A stretch of 10,970 nt of DNA from Fimenecus sp964457415. GTDB taxonomy: Bacteria; Bacillota; Clostridia; Oscillospirales; Acutalibacteraceae. Below, piece after piece: positions 1-7,590 of this stretch. Position 1 is the first letter of the stretch. Every line of letters begins with the position of its first letter. Below the pieces are notes generated by a model. The model was given only the letters and a program-made list of their open reading frames with translations, was not told the DNA's origin and did no database searches. Both the position numbers and the translations under genes were made by a program. Where the stretch lies: NCBI GenBank assembly GCA_964457415.1, contig CAYWFB010000060.1:1-10970 (forward strand), in the 5' to 3' direction.

Positions 1-2
1 AT

Positions 3-3000
3 GCAGGCGGAAACTATTCAATTTTCAACAATCCCTCTCAAGCAACAACCATAACCGCTACAATCGGCGGTGTTTCAAACACATTTTCTGTAACAGTAAC
101 TGCAGGATTCGGACTTAATCAATATACCGGTGGTCAGATTAACGGTCCCGATGCAGTTGTTGTTGATTTCCCTTATACATATGATTCAACATACACTCCC
201 GAAAGAATGGCGGTTTACCGTCAGTTTTGGGGAACTCCCGATGACAATGGTAATGCACCTTGGTCAACGAGCAGTGCACAGACCTCAGCAGGTAACACAA
301 AAAACAGTTATGTTTCTGTTGACTCCTCCACAGGAACCGTAACAGGCTTACAGGCAGGTTCCGCAGTTTTGTGGACATATATGGCAAACAATTTAGCGTC
401 GACATCATATCAGACTCTTACAAAAGATATTGATGTTGTTGAGCTTACTCCAAAAAGCATAACCATCACGACTCCCACAAAATATGAATATCTTGAGGGT
501 GATACAGAGCTTGACCTTACAGGTATGGTAGTTGAAATCACTTACGATAAGGATGAACTTGCACAGTATTATCCTGATGCTGCAAATTGGACAGAGGACC
601 AGATGACAGTTGAGGTCACTGATTATACTGTAAGCGAAATCAACTCAACACTGCTTGACAATGAGCAGTATATTATCGTTACTGTTACAAGAGCCGGTAA
701 AGAAATGCGCGCAATCTTCCCAATTCTTGTAAAATCCAAGGAGGTTGACACAATTGAGATTACAGAAAATCCCCGTTATGAATATCTTGAGGGTGAAACC
801 GAGCTTGACCTTGCCGGACTTAAAGTTATTGCAAATTATCTCAACGCAGACAGTGAAGAGGTTACAGATTACACAGTAAATACTGCAGATTTTGACCCGA
901 CACGTCTAAATGAAGAACAAAATATTACCGTAACATATTCACACGCCGGCAGAAGCGCAAGTGCTTCCTTCCCCGTAATTATTTACGGTATTCCCGTTGT
1001 GTCTGTCACAACAGAGCCTGCAGATTATTCGGGCGAATGGACAAAAGAAGATGTAACCTTTACTCTTGACAGTACACATCAAATAGACGGAATTACATAC
1101 TATTATAAAACAAGCACCGATACGGGCTGGACAGCACTTTCAGGCAATACGCTTACAGTTGATACAAACATTGAGGAAACATATTATTTCAAGGCAATCA
1201 ACGGCAAAAATATTGAAGGTGCAGAAACGATTGGTTATAAGGTAAGTATTGATAAGGTAACTCCCGTATTTACACTTACACCTCAAATAACTGATGTTAC
1301 AAATCAGTCTTATAATGTAACTATCAATGTGGGCACAATAGGTTCTTCAGGCATCAAGAGTGTCGCTCTTGATGGTAATGATATTACAGGCGAAACCGAA
1401 TTCACAGTGGATGAAAACGGCACATATACCGTAAAAATCACAACTGTCAGCGGACTTGAAGCAGAAGAAAGTATTGTAATTGAAAATATTGATAAAACTG
1501 CTCCCGCAATTACAGATATCACGGTGGAGCACAAAAACACAGGTAATTTCGCAAGGTTTATCAATACAATCACCTTTGGTCTGTTCTTCAACGAAACAGT
1601 TGAAGCAGCAATTACTGCTGAAGACTACGGCGTAGCAGGTGTTGACTATATTGAATACCGTTATCTTGATGAAAACGGTGACCCGATTGGCGAATGGGCA
1701 TTATATGACGAAAATAATAAGCCTTCACAAGACCCCGATTTCAAGGGTTATATCGAGGCAAGAGTTACCGATAAGGCAACAAATGTATCAGAAACCCATT
1801 ATTCAGAGGGCTATGTAATCGACGGCACAAACCCAACTGATATTCAGATTACTGCAACAGATGCCGACGGACTTTATGTGAGTGACACATGGACATCAAC
1901 CGATGTTACCATTGAGCTTTCATCAACCGCATTCTCCGATATTTATATGTATTATTACAGTGTGGACGGCGGTAATACGTGGACTGCATTGGGTGAAGGT
2001 GTAGATACTCTTGTTGCATCAGCTCACGGAACTACAAATTATCAGTTCAAGGCAGAGTCATATTCAGCACTTGAAAGTGAAATTGCTGAAATAACAGTAA
2101 AAATCGATAAGATTAATCCCGTTGTCCGTGTTGATTTTGAAGGTACCTTCAGCAGATGGACTTCAGGTAATGTGAAATTCACTTTCTCTATTATGGAAGA
2201 GGCAATTTCAGGTATTTCATATTACTACACCACAGATAACGGTGCCACATGGCAAGAAATTGAGGCTGACGATGCAAATTCAGTACTTCTCAGCGAAAAT
2301 ACAAATGCAACATATATCTTCAAGGTTGTCAACGGTGCAGGGGTTGAAAGTAACCCGTCTGACAGCTACAAAGTAATGATTGACAATGTTGCACCGTCAA
2401 TTCAGTTTGCTCCCGAAAAGACAAATTACACAACTGAACCTTATGATATTGGCTTGAATATCACAACAGGTGATGCAGGGCTTGCATCAATAACAATGAA
2501 TGGTGCTGATATCACAGGTCAGGATAAAATTACCGTCAGTGAAAACGGAACTTATGTATTCTCAATAACAGGCAATAACGGTATTACAACAACAGAAATC
2601 CTTAAGGTTGAAAACTTCATTTCATATGAAATTAAGATTACCAATATTAATTTCTCAAGTGAAAACGGCTTTGCTAACTATTTCAGTGAACCCTTTGGAA
2701 AATATTTCAACGAGGAAGTTGCAGTTTCAATGGAAGCTTCTTGTAATGACGGTTCAATCGGTAAGATTGAATATCGTTTCCTTGATGAAAATGGCGACCC
2801 CACAAGCGAATGGGCAGTTTATGACGATGCAACCAAGCCCGTTATAAACTCTAACTTTAAAGGTAGCGTTGAGGCACGTGCTTATGATGAAACAGGCACA
2901 AAGATGTCCGAAATTGTAAAGAGCGAGGGCATAACAGTTGACCTTACAGCTCCGACAACCCCCGTTGTTGAAGCAACTGTAAACGGCGAAGCATATACAG

Positions 3001-6000
3001 GTGACTGGACAGGTGAAAATATTGAGGTTACACTCAGTTCAACTGCATATTCAGGCATTTATGAGTATTACTATCGTGTTGCAGATGGCGAATGGCTCAA
3101 AATTAACGGAAATTCAATAATCCTCAAGGACATTGGTGAATATGATTACGAGTTCAAGGCGGTTTCAAAGGCAAATCTTGAAAGTGCATCTGCAAGTCTT
3201 TCAACAAAGTATGAAAGCGCAAAGCCTGCTCTTTCAGTTGCAGTTGACGGTACAGTCGGTCACAGAACTTATGACGACGTAACCTTTACACTCTCATCTC
3301 CTGACACAATTTCAGGTGTTACTTATTATTATAATACAGACGGTACATGGACTGAAATTGAAGGCGATACCGTAACTGTAAATACAACTTCTGATGCAAC
3401 ATACTGCTTCAAAGCGGTTAATGGTGCAGGCGTTGAGAGTTATCAGAGCCCCTCATATCGCGTAATTGTTGATAAAAATTATATTACCGTTGAGCAGAAA
3501 CCGATTTTGAATGTTAATGTCAGCGGTACAACCGACGAATACACAGCAAAAGCAGTTGTATTTACTCTTTCTGCAACAGAATGTCTGGGTGCAGTAACAT
3601 ATTATTACGATAACGGCAACGGTTGGGTAGCATTGGAAAGCAATATGCTTGCTCTGTATAACCTTGGCACTTCAACATATAAATTCAAGGCAGTTGACGA
3701 AACAGGCAGAGAAAGTGTTGAGAGCGCAGAATACAATGTAATGATTGACACAGTTGCTCCCACAGTTTCCGTAGCTCTTGATGATACAAACTTTACAAAT
3801 GCAACACGCACTGCAACCGTAACCGCAGGCGCAGGCATCTCAGGAATCAAAACAATCACAGTAAACGGTGAGGACATCACCGAAACACAAAGCTTCACAG
3901 TAAGCGAAAACGGTGAATATACAGTAACAGTGGCAGCAAACAACGGCTTGAGTGCAACAACAGTACTGACAGTAGCAAGCTTTGACTACAATGCTCCTGA
4001 GGTAACAGATATTGAGATGGAGCATAAGAACACAGGTGGCTTTGCAAGATTTATCAATGCAATCACATTCGGTCTGTTCTTCAATGAAGAGATTGAGATA
4101 ACTGTAGTCGCAGAGGATACAGGCGCATCAGGACTTGACAGAATTGAATACAGACTTCTTGATGAAAACGGCACCTCAACAACAGAATGGCTCACATACG
4201 AAGAGAATGATAAGCCAACAGTTGATGTAGAATTCAAGGGCTATGTAGAAGCAAGAGCAGTAGATAAGGCAGGCAACGTTTCATCAACACTCACTTCAAA
4301 CGGATTTGTAGTAGATACAGAAAATCCTGCAAATATCAAGATAACTGCAACAGTAGAAGGCACAGAGTATGACGGAACATACACATCAAAGGATGTAGTT
4401 CTCACGCCAAGTGCCGAAGCATTCTCAGACATTCACGAATATCAGTACAGTATTGATAACGGTGAATGGACTGTAATGACAACAGAAAGCATTGTAGCAC
4501 TTGACGGTGTTCATACATACAAGTTTAAGGCAGTATCAAATGCAGACCTTGAAAGTGATATTGTATCAATCACAACAAAGGTAGAAAAAGGTACACCTGA
4601 GCTTACAGTGAATGTAGCAGGCACAATAGGTGCTTGGACATCAGCAGATGTAGTATTTACACTCTCAAGCACAAACGGAAATTCAGGTACAACCTACTAC
4701 TATGATAACGGTAACGGCTGGACAGAGATGAACAGTAATGTTCTCACAGTAAGTGAAAATATCAATGCAATCTACAAGTTCAAGGCAGTTAACGGTGTAG
4801 GTAGTGAAAGTCTTGTATCAGGTGAATATACAGTAATGTCAGATAAGACTGTTCCTGCAATTGAAGTTACACCTAATGAAACAGACTTCACAAATGAAGA
4901 TGTGGAACTCACAGTAAATATTACAGATACAAGTATTTGCGGTATTGCAAGCATAACAGTAAACGGTGAAGCACTTAACGCTGATGAATACACAGTAAGC
5001 GAAAACGGCACATACTTGTTCACAGTAACTCTTAACAACGGTAACAAAGCATCATACAGCGTAACAGTTTCAAATATTGATAAGCAAGCACCCAGCGTAA
5101 CCGAAATCAATACAGGAACAGAAAATGCAACAGTAAACGATGTTAAGATTTACGGTGACGAAACAACCGTAACAATAACTGCAAATGATACAGGCGTATC
5201 AGGAATTGCGAAGATTGAGTACAGAGCAGTAAATACAGAAAATCTTTTGACAAGAATGGGTATTGACGGCTTCTGGAAAGAATATGATGCAAATGATAAG
5301 CCCGTACTCGAAGATAACTTTAATGGTTATGTTGAAGTAAGAGTAACAGACAAAGCAGGAAATGTTTCAGAAATCTCAACAAGCACAAATATCCTTGTTG
5401 ATACAGAGAAGCCCACACTCAAAGCAGAAACAGACTACAACGGCGAGTGGACAAAGGAAGATATTGAGTTCACACTGACAGGCGAAGCAAATTCCGACAT
5501 CGCATACTACATGGTTAAAGCCGACAGCGGTGAATGGACAAAGCTTGATGATAATACATTCACGGCGAGCGAAGAGGAAACTCATACTTACGGCTTCAAA
5601 TCTGTTTCTAATGCCGGTCATGAGAGTGAAGCAGAATATGTTGTAACTAACATAGAAAAGACTGCTCCCGTAACCGAAATCTCAACCTTTGGCACAATAA
5701 GTGAGTGGACAACAAGCGCAGTATCATTTGTTCTCAAAACAGAAAATGCACTTTCAGGCGTTACATATTACTATGATAACGGCAACGGCTGGACAGAAAT
5801 AGCAGGTGATACACTCACGGTAACTGACGACATCAATGCTACATATACCTTTAAGACGGTAAACGGTGCAGGCGTTGAAAGCGTTTATGCCGAAACATTC
5901 AAGGTAATGAAGGATTCTGTAGCTCCAACTGTTAAAGCTGAATACAGCGAGCACACACCTAATGAAGACCTCACAATTCCCGTTGAAATTACAACAGGAA

Positions 6001-7433
6001 TTTCAGGAATTAAGGTTGTAACTGTTGATGGTACAGACATCACCGAAACACAAAGCTTCACAGTAAGCGAAAACGGTGAATATACAGTAACAGTGGCAGC
6101 AAACAACGGCTTGAGTGCAACAACAGTACTGACAGTAGCAAGCTTTGACTACAATGCTCCTGAGGTAACAGATATTGAGATGGAGCATAAGAACACAGGT
6201 GGCTTTGCAAGATTTATCAATGCAATCACATTCGGTCTGTTCTTCAATGAAGAGATTGAGATAACTGTAGTCGCAGAGGATACAGGCGCATCAGGACTTG
6301 ACAGAATTGAATACAGACTTCTTGATGAAAACGGCACCTCAACAACAGAATGGCTCACATACGAAGAGAATGATAAGCCAACAGTTGATGTAGAATTCAA
6401 GGGCTATGTAGAAGCAAGAGCAGTAGATAAGGCAGGCAACGTTTCATCAACACTCACTTCAAACGGATTTGTAGTAGATACAGAAAATCCTGCAAATATC
6501 AAGATAACTGCAACAGTAGAAGGCACAGAGTATGACGGAACATACACATCAAAGGATGTAGTTCTCACGCCAAGTGCCGAAGCATTCTCAGACATTCACG
6601 AATATCAGTACAGTATTGATAACGGTGAATGGACTGTAATGACAACAGAAAGCATTGTAGCACTTGACGGTGTTCATACATACAAGTTTAAGGCAGTATC
6701 AAATGCAGACCTTGAAAGTGATATTGTATCAATCACAACAAAGGTAGAAAAAGGTACACCTGAGCTTACAGTGAATGTAGCAGGCACAATAGGTGCTTGG
6801 ACATCAGCAGATGTAGTATTTACACTCTCAAGCACAAACGGAAATTCAGGTACAACCTACTACTATGATAACGGTAACGGCTGGACAGAGATGAACAGTA
6901 ATGTTCTCACAGTAAGTGAAAATATCAATGCAATCTACAAGTTCAAGGCAGTTAACGGTGTAGGTAGTGAAAGTGCCGAGTCCGAAGAGTATATTGTTAT
7001 GCTTGATAATATTGCTCCTCAGGATTTTACAATGGAAGCTGTTTCAGACGGTAAGTCATTCAACAACGGCGCAATTCTCACGAAGGGAGTAACCGTAACG
7101 CTTTCAGCCGAGGCAGAGTCAGACATTGCAAAATATCAGTATAGCCTTAATGGCGGCGAATGGGTGGATATGGAGTCCGATACTCTCACAGTAACTGAAG
7201 AGGGCTTCTGGTCATACACATTCCGCGCAATTTCAAATTCGGGCGCAATAAGCGAAATAAAACAGATTGCGTTCACTTATGATAAGGACTACAATCCCAA
7301 TAATTACGTAACGGGTGTTGATATTCCCGATACAGAGGTAATAACAACTGTGTCCGTATCACTGGTTCCCATAGTTATTGCCACAGCACTTCTTCTCATA
7401 AAGAGAAAAAAGAAAAATGATGAAAATGATTAA
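3..7433 (+). CDS. Giant Ig-like repeat cell-surface protein, 5' end outside the window
   Basis: The frame is open from the left edge (first full codon at base 3) to TAA at 7431-7433, giving 2476 visible residues and no signal peptide, so the start lies upstream. The ATG at 207 falls inside a domain and has no good ribosome binding site. Visible order: end of an Ig-like domain (residues 1-35), a Big_2-like segment around 95-140 (VSVDSSTGTVTGLQAG), two Big_3-like domains at about 149-329 (YLEGDTELDLTG, YLEGETELDLAG), five A-B-C-D super-repeats (330-2253), a last A module, a D-like module (2340-2430), a hydrophobic stretch VSVSLVPIVIATALLLI (2450-2466) and the tail KRKKKNDEND. The family role is an extended stalk or adhesin outside the cell wall. 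The ligand cannot be read from the sequence. No catalytic domain is seen. The anchor is non-canonical, with no LPXTG. The orientation is opposite to the mobile genes on the right. Confidence 0.93.
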   Translation, partial: AGGNYSIFNNPSQATTITATIGGVSNTFSVTVTAGFGLNQYTGGQINGPDAVVVDFPYTYDSTYTPERMAVYRQFWGTPDDNGNAPWSTSSAQTSAGNTKNSYVSVDSSTGTVTGLQAGSAVLWTYMANNLASTSYQTLTKDIDVVELTPKSITITTPTKYEYLEGDTELDLTGMVVEITYDKDELAQYYPDAANWTEDQMTVEVTDYTVSEINSTLLDNEQYIIVTVTRAGKEMRAIFPILVKSKEVDTIEITENPRYEYLEGETELDLAGLKVIANYLNADSEEVTDYTVNTADFDPTRLNEEQNITVTYSHAGRSASASFPVIIYGIPVVSVTTEPADYSGEWTKEDVTFTLDSTHQIDGITYYYKTSTDTGWTALSGNTLTVDTNIEETYYFKAINGKNIEGAETIGYKVSIDKVTPVFTLTPQITDVTNQSYNVTINVGTIGSSGIKSVALDGNDITGETEFTVDENGTYTVKITTVSGLEAEESIVIENIDKTAPAITDITVEHKNTGNFARFINTITFGLFFNETVEAAITAEDYGVAGVDYIEYRYLDENGDPIGEWALYDENNKPSQDPDFKGYIEARVTDKATNVSETHYSEGYVIDGTNPTDIQITATDADGLYVSDTWTSTDVTIELSSTAFSDIYMYYYSVDGGNTWTALGEGVDTLVASAHGTTNYQFKAESYSALESEIAEITVKIDKINPVVRVDFEGTFSRWTSGNVKFTFSIMEEAISGISYYYTTDNGATWQEIEADDANSVLLSENTNATYIFKVVNGAGVESNPSDSYKVMIDNVAPSIQFAPEKTNYTTEPYDIGLNITTGDAGLASITMNGADITGQDKITVSENGTYVFSITGNNGITTTEILKVENFISYEIKITNINFSSENGFANYFSEPFGKYFNEEVAVSMEASCNDGSIGKIEYRFLDENGDPTSEWAVYDDATKPVINSNFKGSVEARAYDETGTKMSEIVKSEGITVDLTAPTTPVVEATVNGEAYTGDWTGENIEVTLSSTAYSGIYEYYYRVADGEWLKINGNSIILKDIGEYDYEFKAVSKANLESASASLSTKYESAKPALSVAVDGTVGHRTYDDVTFTLSSPDTISGVTYYYNTDGTWTEIEGDTVTVNTTSDATYCFKAVNGAGVESYQSPSYRVIVDKNYITVEQKPILNVNVSGTTDEYTAKAVVFTLSATECLGAVTYYYDNGNGWVALESNMLALYNLGTSTYKFKAVDETGRESVESAEYNVMIDTVAPTVSVALDDTNFTNATRTATVTAGAGISGIKTITVNGEDITETQSFTVSENGEYTVTVAANNGLSATTVLTVASFDYNAPEVTDIEMEHKNTGGFARFINAITFGLFFNEEIEITVVAEDTGASGLDRIEYRLLDENGTSTTEWLTYEENDKPTVDVEFKGYVEARAVDKAGNVSSTLTSNGFVVDTENPANIKITATVEGTEYDGTYTSKDVVLTPSAEAFSDIHEYQYSIDNGEWTVMTTESIVALDGVHTYKFKAVSNADLESDIVSITTKVEKGTPELTVNVAGTIGAWTSADVVFTLSSTNGNSGTTYYYDNGNGWTEMNSNVLTVSENINAIYKFKAVNGVGSESLVSGEYTVMSDKTVPAIEVTPNETDFTNEDVELTVNITDTSICGIASITVNGEALNADEYTVSENGTYLFTVTLNNGNKASYSVTVSNIDKQAPSVTEINTGTENATVNDVKIYGDETTVTITANDTGVSGIAKIEYRAVNTENLLTRMGIDGFWKEYDANDKPVLEDNFNGYVEVRVTDKAGNVSEISTSTNILVDTEKPTLKAETDYNGEWTKEDIEFTLTGEANSDIAYYMVKADSGEWTKLDDNTFTASEEETHTYGFKSVSNAGHESEAEYVVTNIEKTAPVTEISTFGTISEWTTSAVSFVLKTENALSGVTYYYDNGNGWTEIAGDTLTVTDDINATYTFKTVNGAGVESVYAETFKVMKDSVAPTVKAEYSEHTPNEDLTIPVEITTGISGIKVVTVDGTDITETQSFTVSENGEYTVTVAANNGLSATTVLTVASFDYNAPEVTDIEMEHKNTGGFARFINAITFGLFFNEEIEITVVAEDTGASGLDRIEYRLLDENGTSTTEWLTYEENDKPTVDVEFKGYVEARAVDKAGNVSSTLTSNGFVVDTENPANIKITATVEGTEYDGTYTSKDVVLTPSAEAFSDIHEYQYSIDNGEWTVMTTESIVALDGVHTYKFKAVSNADLESDIVSITTKVEKGTPELTVNVAGTIGAWTSADVVFTLSSTNGNSGTTYYYDNGNGWTEMNSNVLTVSENINAIYKFKAVNGVGSESAESEEYIVMLDNIAPQDFTMEAVSDGKSFNNGAILTKGVTVTLSAEAESDIAKYQYSLNGGEWVDMESDTLTVTEEGFWSYTFRAISNSGAISEIKQIAFTYDKDYNPNNYVTGVDIPDTEVITTVSVSLVPIVIATALLLIKRKKKNDEND
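3873..4811 (+). repeat. Exact 939-bp direct repeat, copy 1
   Basis: Every base from 3873 to 4811 matches 6036-6974 by eye, with an offset of 2163 bp (721 codons, in frame). The copy runs from the middle of module B of round 3 through C and D to near the end of the following A. Identity breaks sharply at both ends. The a-ending codons (gta, aca, gca) that mark this block continue into the sequence on both sides, which suggests this copy is in its original context. Confidence 0.95.
6036..6974 (+). repeat. Exact 939-bp direct repeat, copy 2
   Basis: This is identical to 3873-4811. It covers the second half of module B of round 5, then C, D and most of the last A. The left flank (5928-6035) and the right flank from 6975 use a more mixed codon style (gtt, gcc, gag, tcc) than the block itself. 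This copy is therefore the likelier recipient of a conversion or duplication. Between the copies lie 1224 bp (408 codons) of diverged round 4. Confidence 0.95.
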
Positions 7434-7448
7434 GTTATAATCATTTTC
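7422..7448 (+). other. Hairpin overlapping the surface gene stop codon
   Basis: GAAAATGATT (7422-7431) and AATCATTTTC (7439-7448) are perfect reverse complements around a 7-base loop that contains the rest of the TAA stop. The stem is AT-rich and no T-run follows, so it is a poor terminator by itself. It may protect the 3' end of the mRNA or be chance in AT-rich DNA. Confidence 0.4.
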
Positions 7449-7500
7449 GCACTCAGCAAAACAAACACAACTAATGCACAAGTTAGAAAAAACACACTCG

Positions 7501-7536
7501 ATTACGCTGTTTCTCATAGGGATTTTTTAGCGTAAT
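7501..7536. repeat. 8-bp inverted repeat at the junction (possible attachment site)
   Basis: ATTACGCT (7501-7508) and AGCGTAAT (7529-7536) are exact reverse complements spaced by 20 bases. The repeat lies between the surface gene and the end of the recombinase gene, where the left boundary of the element is expected. The overall size (36 bp) and partial symmetry fit a serine recombinase att site, but no crossover core can be assigned without a second end or an empty site. It could instead be a weak hairpin in the 3' region of the surface gene. Confidence 0.3.
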
Positions 7537-7551
7537 GCGGTGTCGTGGAGT

Positions 7552-7590
7552 AGGACGGACAGTTTCGGCTGTCCGTCCTTTCCTTTTTAT
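7552..7590 (+). terminator. Strong intrinsic terminator, 11-bp stem
   Basis: AGGACGGACAG (7552-7562), loop TTTCGG (7563-7568) and CTGTCCGTCCT (7569-7579) form a perfect 11-bp stem, followed by TTCCTTTTTAT on the + strand. It would end transcription coming from the surface gene, whose stop is about 120 bases upstream. On the - strand it starts 7 bases after the recombinase stop but lacks a T-run, so termination there would be weaker. It overlaps the last codons of no gene. Confidence 0.75.

Larger units (their letters stand above)
990..7019 (+). repeat. Five-round A-B-C-D super-repeat array inside the surface gene
   Basis: The modules follow a fixed order. Starts are A 990, B 1266, C 1506, D 1836; A 2121, B 2397, C 2619, D 2955; A 3228, an extra A 3504, B 3762, C 3999, D 4329; A 4599, B 4857, C 5094, D 5415; A 5670, B 5928, C 6162, D 6492; final A 6762. 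A carries a W-T...VTFTLSS...YYYDNGNGW core and ends FKAVNGAGVES. B carries ITVNGxDIT...FTVSENGTY. C carries FARFINTITFGLFFNE, then IEYRxLDENG and FKGYVEARVTDKAGNVS. D resembles A but has AFSDIxEYxYS and FKAVSNADLES. Most modules end in a -xP linker. The letters are labels for this report, not database families. Round lengths are 377, 369, 457, 357 and 364 residues. Confidence 0.85.

Noticed and set aside
3..210. ATG at 207 as the true start of the surface gene
   Set aside because: The same frame is open to the window edge and encodes the end of an Ig-like domain upstream. A surface protein should begin with a signal peptide, which is missing here.
3986..4237. Minus-strand open frame of 83 residues, repeated exactly at 6149-6400
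   Set aside because: It is antisense to module C of the surface gene and appears twice only because the DNA is duplicated. It has no ribosome binding site or recognisable domain.
990..7019. CRISPR or satellite-like array
   Set aside because: The periodicity is in-frame coding repetition of Ig-like modules with no short repeat/spacer pattern.
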